From: JBFMFR01 sp040752025
Lineage (GTDB): Bacteria; Chloroflexota; Anaerolineae; Anaerolineales; UBA4823
DNA: 64,000 nucleotides
NCBI GenBank assembly: GCA_040752025.1
Contig: JBFMFR010000040.1
Coordinates: 6,559-70,558 of the forward strand
Reading direction: 5' to 3'
Of the stretch, positions 52,566-61,533 are shown in pieces; the first letter of the stretch is position 1; each line of letters starts with the position of its first letter. The notes beneath the pieces were generated by a model. The model ran no database searches. It saw only the letters and a program-made list of their open reading frames with translations, and was not told where the DNA came from. A program made the translations under genes and the position numbers.

Positions 52566-53150
52566 ATGCCCCCCTTACTCACCCCCTTCCTGACACAGCA
52601 ACGGCGCAAAGCCATCCTGCCTTACGTGCGAGGCGATATCCTCGACCTGGGCTGCGGGTTGGCCCAAATATGCCATACCTTGCAGCCCGAGCAGACCTAC
52701 ATCGGGATCGAAAACCCCACAGAGTACGTGAACTGGCTGCGCGTCCGTTATCCCCAGCACACCTTCCTGCAGCGAGACCTGGAAAAGGAACCGATCAACC
52801 TGGATCGCTGCTTCGAAACAGTCATCATGGGCGCCATCATCGAACACTTGAAAGAACCCGGCTTTCTCCTGCAACAAATCCCTGGCTACCTCGAACCGGG
52901 CGGGCGGCTGGTGATCACCACACCCACTCCGCTCGGCGATAAAATTCACCGCCTGGGCGCCAGGCTGGGCCTGTTTTCAATGGATGCCGTGGAAGAACAC
53001 CAAAAGATCTATGACCGGGGAGCGCTCACCGGGCTGCTGGCTCAATATGATTTTTCTGCGATGCATTACCAGTATTTTCTGCTGGGCGGCAACCAACTGC
53101 TGGTTTGCCAGCCGGGAAATACACCTACCCCCAAGTCAGAATCGACATAA
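52566..53150 (+). CDS. class I SAM-dependent methyltransferase
   Basis: The 194-residue protein shows ILDLGCGLAQI (motif I), YIGIENP and AIIEHLKEPG followed by LEPGGRLVITTPTP. It belongs to the Methyltransf_11-like group. In this region it most likely modifies a sugar or lipid intermediate, but the acceptor is unknown. The next glycosyltransferase begins 38 bases later. Confidence 0.85.
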   Translation: MPPLLTPFLTQQRRKAILPYVRGDILDLGCGLAQICHTLQPEQTYIGIENPTEYVNWLRVRYPQHTFLQRDLEKEPINLDRCFETVIMGAIIEHLKEPGFLLQQIPGYLEPGGRLVITTPTPLGDKIHRLGARLGLFSMDAVEEHQKIYDRGALTGLLAQYDFSAMHYQYFLLGGNQLLVCQPGNTPTPKSEST

Positions 53151-53188
53151 GGCAATCCGGCAGCGACACAAGGTATAATTTCAGCGCT

Positions 53189-54340
53189 ATGCGAGTCTGC
53201 TACTTCGGAACTTACCGCGCCAGCTATGCGCGCAATGTACTCTTGATCCACAGCTTACGCCTGGCAGGTGTGGATGTCATCGAATGCCACGAAGCGCTGT
53301 GGCACAGCGTGGAAGATCGCGTCCAGGTCGCTAGCGGTGGCTGGCTGCGGCCGCGTTTCTGGCTGCGCGTGTTCAGCGCTTATCGCAACCTGCTGCGCAA
53401 GTACCGGCAGATTGGCAATTACGATGTGCTGGTGGTGGGATACCCCGGGCAATATGACGTTTTCCTGGCGCGCCTGTTGAGCTGGTGGAGCAAGAAACCC
53501 CTGGTCTGGGACGTTTTCAATTCTATGTATCTGGTTATGCTGGAGCGTGGAATTGCTAAACGGCACGGCTTTACTGCCGGGCTGGTGCGCTTCCTGGAAA
53601 AAACAGCCACGCACCTGCCAGAGATGATGTTCCTGGATGGATCCGAATTCGTAGCATGGTTTCACAAGATTCACGCTGTCTCACCCCAACAGTTTCGCAT
53701 CATCCCCATGGGCGCAGATAAAAATGAATTACCAGGTTTGTTGCCTCCCGATTTCCTCAACACTCCCAACGATGAGAAGTTTCGGATGATCCACTATGGG
53801 TCATACATTACGAACCACGGTGTAGAAACCATCATCGAAGCTGCCCACATCCTAGAAAAAGAAACTCATTTTGTCTTTGAAATGATCGGGGATGGCCCGG
53901 AAAAAGCCAAAGCGGTAAACCTGGCTAAATCTTATCAGCTCAAGAACCTGGTTTTCACTCCCTGGTTGGGAAGACCTGAACTGGCGCGTAAAATAGCCGA
54001 TGCCAATGTAGTTCTAGGCAGCTTTGGCAAAACGCTGCAAGCCAGCTTGACCTATAACAATAAAATCTTGGAGGCCCTCTCTTTGAAAAAAGCGGTGATC
54101 AATGGCACATCGCCCGCCAACCCGTCCAGCCTGATCCATGGGCAACATCTCTACCTGGTCGAGCGGGCCGATCCACAAGCGCTGGCGGAAGCCATCCTGA
54201 CTTTGCAAGCCGATCCACGGCTGTGCCAACAGTTGGGCGAAAACGGCTATCGCATCCTGTGCGAGCACTTCGATGCCCTGCCACTGGGGCAGCTTTACCA
54301 GCGCCATCTGGCGGAGCTGCTCGCCGGAAGAGGTTATTGA
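53189..54340 (+). CDS. GT4-family glycosyltransferase
   Basis: The ATG at 53189 gives 383 residues; the longer frame from 53105 runs into the upstream gene. The Rossmann-like C-terminal half shows YGSYITNHGVETIIEAAHIL, MIGDGPEK and the donor-site region LSLKKAVINGTSP. A TATAAT near 53174 sits just upstream, possibly a promoter inside the operon. Confidence 0.88.
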   Translation: MRVCYFGTYRASYARNVLLIHSLRLAGVDVIECHEALWHSVEDRVQVASGGWLRPRFWLRVFSAYRNLLRKYRQIGNYDVLVVGYPGQYDVFLARLLSWWSKKPLVWDVFNSMYLVMLERGIAKRHGFTAGLVRFLEKTATHLPEMMFLDGSEFVAWFHKIHAVSPQQFRIIPMGADKNELPGLLPPDFLNTPNDEKFRMIHYGSYITNHGVETIIEAAHILEKETHFVFEMIGDGPEKAKAVNLAKSYQLKNLVFTPWLGRPELARKIADANVVLGSFGKTLQASLTYNNKILEALSLKKAVINGTSPANPSSLIHGQHLYLVERADPQALAEAILTLQADPRLCQQLGENGYRILCEHFDALPLGQLYQRHLAELLAGRGY

Positions 54341-54343
54341 GCC

Positions 54344-55543
54344 ATGCACATCGCTTTCTTGCTGACGCAAAGCCTGGAAAGCCCCAGTGGATTGGGGCGT
54401 TACAGCCCATTAGCCAAGGAACTCGCCAGGCTGGGGCATACGATCCACATCTTCGCGCTACATCCGGACTTTGCCAGCCTGGCGCAAAAAAATTTCGAAC
54501 AAGATGGCGTAAAAATTCATTATGTTGCGCCCATGCATGTGCGCAAACACGGTAGCCTGAAAAGTTATTATTCAACCCCGCAGTTGCTCAGTGTGGCCTC
54601 CCAGGCTACCTGGCAACTCTGCCGGGCAGCGCTGGCTACCCCGGCAGAGATCATCCACGTCTTCAAGCCGCACCCGATGAACAGCCTGGCTGGCCTGGCC
54701 GCCCGCTACCTGCGCGGGCGCAGGCTCTTCCTGGACTGCGACGATTACGAGGCCGCCCTGGGACATTTCACCAGCGGCTGGCAGCGCTGGGGAGTGGCTC
54801 TCTTCGAGAAAACCACGCCCCGGTACGCCCACACCGTCACCACGCACACCCATTTCATGAAATCAAAACTGCTGGAATGGGGCGTAGCGGAAGAGCGTAT
54901 CGTGTATCTCCCCAACGGCATCGATCGCCAGCGCTTCCAACCGGTCGACCTGGAGCGGGTTGCAACGCGGCGCGCCCAACTGGGCCTGGAAAACCGGCCG
55001 GTAGCGGCTTATATCGGCAGCCTGGGCCTGGCCAGCCATGCCGTCGATCTGCTGTTGGAGGCCTTTGCCCAGGTGCATCACACCCTGCCTGAGAGTCGAC
55101 TCTTGATGGTGGGAGGAGGCGAGGATTTCGAAAAGCTGCAAACCCAGGGGAACGCTCTGGGGCTGGGAGATGCTGTGCTCTGGGTTGGGCGAGTGCCGCC
55201 CAACGAAGTTCCTATGTATTATCATCTGGCTAACGTTTCGGTAGACCCGGTGCGAGATGATGGAGCGGCGCGCGGCCGCTCACCGCTCAAACTGTTCGAA
55301 AGCTGGGCAACTGGAGTACCTTTCGTCACCGCCGATGTCGGAGAACGCCGGCGCTTACTTGGGTCACCACCGGCCGGCATCCTGGCTGAACCGGGAAACG
55401 CTGCTGCCCTGGCAACTGCAATCTTACAAATACTTGGCAACACGGAACTGGCGAGTTCGTTATCTGGCCTGGGCGCTTTGCGCCTGGAAGGCTTCACCTG
55501 GGACAAGTTGGCCCTGGATCTTGAAAAGGCCTACCAAAGGTGA
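54344..55543 (+). CDS. GT4-family glycosyltransferase
   Basis: The 399-residue protein starts MHIAFLLTQS and has SPLAKELARLGHTIHI, YLPNGIDRQRF, AYIGSLGLASHAVDLLLEAF, LMVGGGEDFEKL and the donor-site stretch DGAARGRSPLKLFESWATGVP. It is a typical two-domain retaining GT4 enzyme. It follows the previous GT4 gene by three bases, so both probably act on the same glycan. Confidence 0.92.
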   Translation: MHIAFLLTQSLESPSGLGRYSPLAKELARLGHTIHIFALHPDFASLAQKNFEQDGVKIHYVAPMHVRKHGSLKSYYSTPQLLSVASQATWQLCRAALATPAEIIHVFKPHPMNSLAGLAARYLRGRRLFLDCDDYEAALGHFTSGWQRWGVALFEKTTPRYAHTVTTHTHFMKSKLLEWGVAEERIVYLPNGIDRQRFQPVDLERVATRRAQLGLENRPVAAYIGSLGLASHAVDLLLEAFAQVHHTLPESRLLMVGGGEDFEKLQTQGNALGLGDAVLWVGRVPPNEVPMYYHLANVSVDPVRDDGAARGRSPLKLFESWATGVPFVTADVGERRRLLGSPPAGILAEPGNAAALATAILQILGNTELASSLSGLGALRLEGFTWDKLALDLEKAYQR

Positions 55544-55558
55544 AAAAGAAGTAACCCC

Positions 55559-56326
55559 ATGAACAATTCTCCACAACCTGCGGACATTTACCCTTATTTG
55601 GATCAAATCAAAACATCCAGCCGAGGATTGTACAAATTCCTTTACTGGCTGCTGCCTATCCCCCTGCACACTTTCTACCCACTCCGCCAGGAAGTCTACC
55701 TGGCGCTTATCCGGCTCACAGGTTTTTGGCAAAAGAGGAAATTTAGGAAGAAGGATGCTCTGTTTGTCAACCTGGGCGCAGGAAGCGCTGGCAGATCTGG
55801 CTGGGTCAATGTAGATATGCTGCCGCTCGCCGGTATCAATTGTCTTTACGATTGCCGCAAGAGCCTGCCCTTCCAGAACCAATCCGTTTCCGGAATTTTC
55901 TGCGAGCATTTCCTCGAGCATTTGGATTACACAGAGGAGGTCCCTTTCTTTCTTAGCGAATGCAGACGTGTTCTCAAAGAGGGCGCCATTTTGCGGATCA
56001 TCGTTCCCGACGCCGAAAAATATCTCAATGCCTACACCGATCAGGGATGGGGAAATTTGGCTTCCATTCGTCCCCTGACAAACGGGGAAGTCGATGCGCA
56101 CTACCAGTTCAAATACCGCACAAAGATGGAACTGATCAATATGGTTTTTCGCCAGGGACATCGCCATAAGTATGCCTATGATTTCGAAACCCTGCGCTTC
56201 GTACTCCTGAGGTATGGCTTCTCACAGGTTTTGCATCAAGATTTTACCAAATCCGCCCTGCCAACACTGGCAATCGATTCGGAAACACGTGCGAGCGAAA
56301 GTTTATACGTAGAGGCAGTCAAATGA
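55559..56326 (+). CDS. class I SAM-dependent methyltransferase
   Basis: The 255-residue protein has NLGAGSAGRSGWVNVDM (motif I region), LPFQNQSVSGIFCEHFLEHL and RRVLKEGAILRIIVPD. It resembles the methyltransferases often seen in polysaccharide clusters. The acceptor is not evident. It ends 58 bases before the FAD-enzyme/glycosyltransferase fusion. Confidence 0.85.
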   Translation: MNNSPQPADIYPYLDQIKTSSRGLYKFLYWLLPIPLHTFYPLRQEVYLALIRLTGFWQKRKFRKKDALFVNLGAGSAGRSGWVNVDMLPLAGINCLYDCRKSLPFQNQSVSGIFCEHFLEHLDYTEEVPFFLSECRRVLKEGAILRIIVPDAEKYLNAYTDQGWGNLASIRPLTNGEVDAHYQFKYRTKMELINMVFRQGHRHKYAYDFETLRFVLLRYGFSQVLHQDFTKSALPTLAIDSETRASESLYVEAVK

Positions 56327-56384
56327 TCATCATGATGCCAGCCCGAGGCGCAATATCAAAGCATTGCGAAAGTTTACCCGGCCT

Positions 56385-58574
56385 ATGACACAAATAGCGA
56401 TCCTCGGAGCCGGAATTGCCGGATTGAGCGCCGGATGGCTGCTCAAGCAGCGTGGTATCGACTTCACTATCCTCGAGAAACAGCCCTACGCTGGCGGACT
56501 GGCGCGTAGCTTCGAATGGCACGGCTTTCAATGCGACTTCGCCGCGCACCGCCTGTTCACATCCGACGAAAACATTCTGCAACAACTGCTCAGTCTGGTT
56601 CCGTTGGGGCGCCAGATCCGCCGCAGCCAGATCTACCTGCGCGGGCAGTGGATGCGCGACCCGCTGGATGTGCTCGAACTGGCGCAGAAGCTGCCGTTCA
56701 TGGAACGCCTGGCCGTGCTGAACTCCTATATGCTGCGTCCAAAACACCTTAAAGAAGCCAACTTCGAAACCTACGTTCTGCGCCGCTACGGAAGGCGTCT
56801 GTACCAGCTTTTCTTCCAGCCTTACACCGAAAAACTTTTCGGCATCCCCGGCGGGCAAATTTCGGTGCTGTGGGCGCGCCAGAAAGTGCGGTTGGCCAAC
56901 CCGCTCGATAATCTGCGCGAGAACACCAAGACCAAATTCCAATATTTTTACTACCCCATCCGGGGCGGTTATGGCGCCATCGCCAACCGCCTGTACGCGA
57001 AAATCCAGGAACACGTGATCCTCAACGCCAGTGTGCAAGCCATCGAAGAGCAGGCTGGCAGGCTCAACGCTGTGACCTATCTGAAAGATGGCGATTTACA
57101 CCGTTTGGCCGCAGATGCAGTGATTTCAACCTTGCCGCTCAGCCTGACCGCGCACATGCTGGGCAGCTCGTTCGACCTGCAATTCCAGAAAGTCGACGCC
57201 GTCTACCTGTGGATCAACCGGCCATACGTCTCCGACTACCATTGGATTTACTTCATGGACAGCAACGTGGCCATTAACCGCCTGGTCGAATTCAAGAACA
57301 TGAGCCCGGTGGATGCGCCGCCCGAAACCAGCGTATTGTGCGCCGAAGTGACCCAACACCACCCCGACCCGGCTGGCAAAGTGATCCAGGACCTCCAGAA
57401 AACCGGCCTGATCCAGGCCAACGAAGTGCTGGACAGCAAGGTCGTGCGCGAAGAATACGCCTATCCGGTCTACAATCAAGATTACGAACAGGCGTTGGAC
57501 GCCGCTCAGCAAACATTGAAACGCTTTTCAAATCTATACGTGGTCGGGCGCGCCGCCGAGTTCCGCCACCGCGAAGTCGATGACAACTTCGCTACCGCGG
57601 TAGTAACCGTTGAACAAATCACCAAAGATCTTGGCCTTGCAAAACCATATCCTGTACCGGAAAAAACGATGCCTGCAGAAACCAGAGAACCCAAAATCTA
57701 CGCTGTCCTGCTAACCTACAACCACTACGAAGATACTTTCGAATGCCTGCAATCCTTACATGCCATCCAAACTCCAGAACTGACCATCGTTCTGGTCGAC
57801 AACGGTTCTACCGATGGCACACCGGGCAACGTGCGCCGAGATTTCCCCGAGGTGCAGGTGATCGAAAACGGGCAGAACCTGGGTGTCCCGGCCGGCTACA
57901 ACGTCGGCTTCCAATATGCGCTGCAAAACGAAGCCACGTACATCCTGATGCTGAACAACGACACGGTCGTCGCACCGGATATGCTCGACCTGTTGCTGCA
58001 ACAGGCTAAAAAAGACCCCCAGGCCGGCATCGTCATGCCCACCGTGCTGTACTACGGCAGCCAGAATCAGATCTGGTCAAGCGGCGGGCGCTATCGACGC
58101 TTTCCGCCGGCTATCCTGTACCGGGAGAAAGGTTCGAAGGCCTATCAAACCGAGATCCGCTTGATTGAGTATGCCCCCGGCTGCGGGTTGTTGATCCACC
58201 GGCGGGCTTTCGAACGCGCCGGGCTTTTCGACCCGGGATTTTTCTTCCTGTGGGATGACTGGGATTTTTCCGAGCGGGTGCGCGCTCACGGGCTGCATAT
58301 CTGGTTGGCGCCCGAAGCCATCCTGTGGCATAAAGTTTCCAAAACCACCAGGGGTCCCCAATCGCCTCTCTACTGGTACACGTTTGGCGCCAGCATGGTG
58401 CGCTTCTACCGCCGCCACGGCCGGCCGGTTTGGCTTTCACTACCCGTACACGTGGGCTACATCATCTGGAGAGATTTCATCTGGAAATTAAACTGGAAAT
58501 ACTGGCCGGATTTCTGGCGCGGAGTTCGGGATGGGATGCAAAAACCGTTGGGGGATTTCCCCAGACCACATTGA
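56385..58574 (+). CDS. FAD-dependent oxidoreductase fused to a GT2 glycosyltransferase
   Basis: From ATG 56385 the protein has 729 residues. The first 430 form an amine-oxidase/UDP-galactopyranose-mutase-like FAD domain: ILGAGIAGLSAGWLL, EKQPYAGGLARSF and a C-terminal LYVVGRAAEFRHREVDDNF. The last 290 form a GT2 domain: VLLTYNHYEDT, VDNGSTDGT, LNNDTVV and FFFLWDDWDFSER. A FAD enzyme and a transferase in one chain suggests coupling of sugar or lipid activation with transfer. The ATG at 56364 is possible but lacks support. Confidence 0.9.
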   Translation: MTQIAILGAGIAGLSAGWLLKQRGIDFTILEKQPYAGGLARSFEWHGFQCDFAAHRLFTSDENILQQLLSLVPLGRQIRRSQIYLRGQWMRDPLDVLELAQKLPFMERLAVLNSYMLRPKHLKEANFETYVLRRYGRRLYQLFFQPYTEKLFGIPGGQISVLWARQKVRLANPLDNLRENTKTKFQYFYYPIRGGYGAIANRLYAKIQEHVILNASVQAIEEQAGRLNAVTYLKDGDLHRLAADAVISTLPLSLTAHMLGSSFDLQFQKVDAVYLWINRPYVSDYHWIYFMDSNVAINRLVEFKNMSPVDAPPETSVLCAEVTQHHPDPAGKVIQDLQKTGLIQANEVLDSKVVREEYAYPVYNQDYEQALDAAQQTLKRFSNLYVVGRAAEFRHREVDDNFATAVVTVEQITKDLGLAKPYPVPEKTMPAETREPKIYAVLLTYNHYEDTFECLQSLHAIQTPELTIVLVDNGSTDGTPGNVRRDFPEVQVIENGQNLGVPAGYNVGFQYALQNEATYILMLNNDTVVAPDMLDLLLQQAKKDPQAGIVMPTVLYYGSQNQIWSSGGRYRRFPPAILYREKGSKAYQTEIRLIEYAPGCGLLIHRRAFERAGLFDPGFFFLWDDWDFSERVRAHGLHIWLAPEAILWHKVSKTTRGPQSPLYWYTFGASMVRFYRRHGRPVWLSLPVHVGYIIWRDFIWKLNWKYWPDFWRGVRDGMQKPLGDFPRPH

Positions 58575-58578
58575 GTAT

Positions 58579-59415
58579 TTACCGGGTTCGTTTCCAATAA
58601 ACACCGAATCCGTCAATAGAAATAATATCATCTTTGATGTCGTTATTCTTCCGAAAATCATCTACAGCTAGGCGGCATGCTTTAACTGCACCATAGTCAT
58701 CAATAATGACATACCCACCATTGGAAAGTTTTGGATACAGGTGCGTCAGCGCGTCCATAGTCGACCCATACATGTCCGCATCCAATCGAATTAATGCCAA
58801 TCTTCCTAGAGGAGCTGTTGGCAAGGTTTGAGAAAACCACCCAGACAAAAAGGCCACCTGATCATCTAACAGATCATATCGGACAAAATTGCGTTTCACA
58901 ACGTCTAGCGAAACAGATAATTCTTCAATCCTATAGAAATTCCACCCTTTGTCATGAGGGTTCTTCTTAACGTCCGGTTTAGGAAGGCCTTGGAAAGAAT
59001 CAGCCCCCCACACAATTCGATCCTTCACTCCGTATACCTTTAATACAGCGCGCATAAAAATAATAGCCCCTCCGCGCCAGACCCCAGCTTCAATTAAGTC
59101 GCCTGGAATATCTTTGGAAAGGATATCTTCAATACAGAATTGAATATTGTCCAGGCGTTTCAATCCTATCATTGAATGAGCAAAGGGTGGTGGTGGCCAA
59201 TCACGCCCATCGATACGCAACTGTTCATCGAAAGGTTTGAAGCACACAATCCCTATTCCTAAATTTCGAAAAAAATGTACAATCCAAGAACTCACTCCGC
59301 CCCTGGGTTTTATAATTGGCTTATATTCTGCTTCTCCATAAATATAATTCGTCAGGCAACGCTTCATCAAAGTAAGATAAAGTTCGCTTTGCTCTTCTCT
59401 AAGTTGAACGGCCAT
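58579..59415 (-). CDS. TylF/macrocin-O-methyltransferase family protein
   Basis: The 278-residue protein has DLIEAGVWRGGAIIFM, VWGADSFQGLP, FLSGWFSQTLP, RLDADMYGSTMDAL and YVIIDDYGAVKACR, the conserved series of the TylF family of SAM-dependent O-methyltransferases. Members methylate sugar hydroxyls. GGAGAC precedes the ATG. It converges on the fusion gene with only four bases between stops and starts the AT-richer minus-strand block. Confidence 0.92.
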   Translation of the reverse strand: MAVQLREEQSELYLTLMKRCLTNYIYGEAEYKPIIKPRGGVSSWIVHFFRNLGIGIVCFKPFDEQLRIDGRDWPPPPFAHSMIGLKRLDNIQFCIEDILSKDIPGDLIEAGVWRGGAIIFMRAVLKVYGVKDRIVWGADSFQGLPKPDVKKNPHDKGWNFYRIEELSVSLDVVKRNFVRYDLLDDQVAFLSGWFSQTLPTAPLGRLALIRLDADMYGSTMDALTHLYPKLSNGGYVIIDDYGAVKACRLAVDDFRKNNDIKDDIISIDGFGVYWKRTR

Positions 59416-59451
59416 TATATGTCTCCTTCGATCAACAAATTCAAGTCGAGA

Positions 59452-60417
59452 TTATGCTTTCTGTGCAAAAATCGTTAAGATTGTCGTGAGCTGCAATCGA
59501 TCCAAAATCGAAAGAGGCAAAACGAGAACAGCTCTCGTAATCCAAGACCTATATGTTTTCATTAGTAAGCGCCTCAACCGTGGGTATTTATGCTCCCAAT
59601 CCTGTGACCAGAAACTCAGGCATAGTTCAAGAACGGAGTAACTGGTAGAGAGACAACGCTCATCGACAATATTAAATCCCAGTTTAGTAAGTATCTGATA
59701 CAGTACTGGGCGAGGGAAAATATACAAATGCCGAGGCAAATCCCATCCGGCCCAGTATTTCCCAAAAATCTTAGACTCTAGGCTTTCATAACTCGGGATT
59801 GAAAAAATCAACCACCCTCCAGATCTAAGCAAAGAATAAGCGTATTTTAAATCCTCTATTGGTTGCTCTAAATGTTCTAACACCGACCAGAGAACAATTG
59901 CATCGAAACTTTTTGGTTCCAACTTGACATTCGAAAAACGATCATTATAGATCTCGATCCCATTTCTTTTTTGGCAAAACTCAGCTGCAATTCGATTCGG
60001 TTCAATCCCAACAACTTCCCAATGCTTTGAACGAATCATCTCTTGTAGGAACGCCCCTGTTCCACAGCCCACCTCCAGCATTCGCCCCGATGGTATCATT
60101 CGTTCTACTGACCTCCTTCGTTTCCAATCTCCGTAACGTCGAAGCAAATACTTCCAACTTTTTATATCTGCCGACGAGGGATATTCGTATGAGCCGTAAT
60201 CCTCTGGGTAATATAGCTGTAGTGACTCCCAAGCGAGGCGAGGGTTCTGGCGAAACATACCACATTCTAAACAGCGTACTTCTCTGAATAAACCAGGGAG
60301 CCCTTCCCAACGATCTGGACCTTCAAAAAGTAATTCGCTTGAATTCGATCCACACCAACAGCATGCTATGTCTTCCCATTGAAGTCTGTCTTGTTCCAAT
60401 AACTGATCTCTTTTCAT
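59452..60417 (-). CDS. class I SAM-dependent methyltransferase with N-terminal Cys motif
   Basis: The 321-residue protein begins with a CCWCGS and CLECG pair (about 19-60), a zinc-binding-like header common in sugar methyltransferases of the Methyltransf_13/23 type. The SAM fold follows: RMLEVGCGTGAFLQEM, VLWSVLEHLEQPIED and LRSGGWLIFSIPSYES. The last 70 residues contain hydrophobic stretches. The sugar substrate is unknown. Confidence 0.88.
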   Translation of the reverse strand: MKRDQLLEQDRLQWEDIACCWCGSNSSELLFEGPDRWEGLPGLFREVRCLECGMFRQNPRLAWESLQLYYPEDYGSYEYPSSADIKSWKYLLRRYGDWKRRRSVERMIPSGRMLEVGCGTGAFLQEMIRSKHWEVVGIEPNRIAAEFCQKRNGIEIYNDRFSNVKLEPKSFDAIVLWSVLEHLEQPIEDLKYAYSLLRSGGWLIFSIPSYESLESKIFGKYWAGWDLPRHLYIFPRPVLYQILTKLGFNIVDERCLSTSYSVLELCLSFWSQDWEHKYPRLRRLLMKTYRSWITRAVLVLPLSILDRLQLTTILTIFAQKA

Positions 60418-60463
60418 GGTTCAACACCATTCATAGCCGAACTTAGAATATCTTTGCGGTTAG

Positions 60464-61462
60464 CTACCTGGTAAGAACCCGTTTGATTGAACGTTTCCAT
60501 CGAACAGTCATTTTAGCACTCTTTACAACAAATGAAAGCGGTAGAACATTTCGCCTAAACAAGGGAAATGTTTTCCTCACCCAATAAGCAAAATCGACTA
60601 CGGCAGATGCTTTCCTTAGAGAAGGCAGAATCTCTAGCGGAATAATTTCTTCGTTGTGGCACTCATCCAGCATGCCAATAATCCGAATTTCATGAACATC
60701 ACCCGAGCCCGGAAAATTTATCTTTTCCACAGTCTTTAACGTTTTCCTATCCATAATCCATAAACCTCCCGTAGACCAATATCGATGAGCGCGGCTGAAA
60801 TGTCTAGAACACCCAATAAATATATATTCTGGTGAAACTGCCAATCCTCTTGTCATGACCCCATCTTCCTTGGATTGCCAGAAGATTTCACCTGAATCGA
60901 CATTGTAAAGGCCACCATTTTCCGAATCACATATAACCATGCCCCATTCACCTACCCATAGATTATGAGCACCCATCGCTCGAGTAGTTTTTACCCCAAC
61001 AATCTCTAATTCAGGCCAGGAAAGCTCGTATACCTCAGAGGGCTTTTCATAATTATGAGCAATTACAAAAACACGATCACCGATTCTATGAACACTATTG
61101 AAATGATTGCCTCGCTGGCCTCGATATTTATCGTCTTTCTTAATTTCATTCAGATATACGTCACGACATAGATTCCCACTGCTGTCAAATATTGATATAC
61201 AGTTATGCCCGGTATTCGCAACTAGTACCTGATCCTCTACCCACTCAGCTTGGTGTGGCTGAATGAGATGATCAATTGTTTGAATAGATCCAAAGCCCCT
61301 GTTGAAATACTCTAGATATCCAGCTGTATGCGTCAATACAATAGTACCATTTTTATGGGTTATACCATAATAGTAACCATCCACTGTGCGGAGAAGCGTC
61401 ACCTCCCTCAGAAATGGCTCTACCAGAAGAATGTGTACTGGTGTGCTTACAAGCAAGTACAT
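60464..61462 (-). CDS. beta-propeller-like protein (DUF4915-type)
   Basis: The 332-residue protein shows repeated strands with IFDSSGNL, VLVANTGHNCIS, HFNSVHRIGDRVFVIAHN and ELSWPEL. This pattern is typical of six- or seven-bladed propellers and close to DUF4915 proteins. There is no signal peptide of note. AAGGAG precedes the ATG. Propeller proteins of this kind have been seen in polysaccharide clusters, but their function is not known. Confidence 0.7.
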   Translation of the reverse strand: MYLLVSTPVHILLVEPFLREVTLLRTVDGYYYGITHKNGTIVLTHTAGYLEYFNRGFGSIQTIDHLIQPHQAEWVEDQVLVANTGHNCISIFDSSGNLCRDVYLNEIKKDDKYRGQRGNHFNSVHRIGDRVFVIAHNYEKPSEVYELSWPELEIVGVKTTRAMGAHNLWVGEWGMVICDSENGGLYNVDSGEIFWQSKEDGVMTRGLAVSPEYIFIGCSRHFSRAHRYWSTGGLWIMDRKTLKTVEKINFPGSGDVHEIRIIGMLDECHNEEIIPLEILPSLRKASAVVDFAYWVRKTFPLFRRNVLPLSFVVKSAKMTVRWKRSIKRVLTR

Positions 61463-61533
61463 ACCAATCTACTCCTTAGAGAGTATTCATAACGATGGGC
61501 TAAAGCACCATTATAGTACGGCGCTCATTGGCA

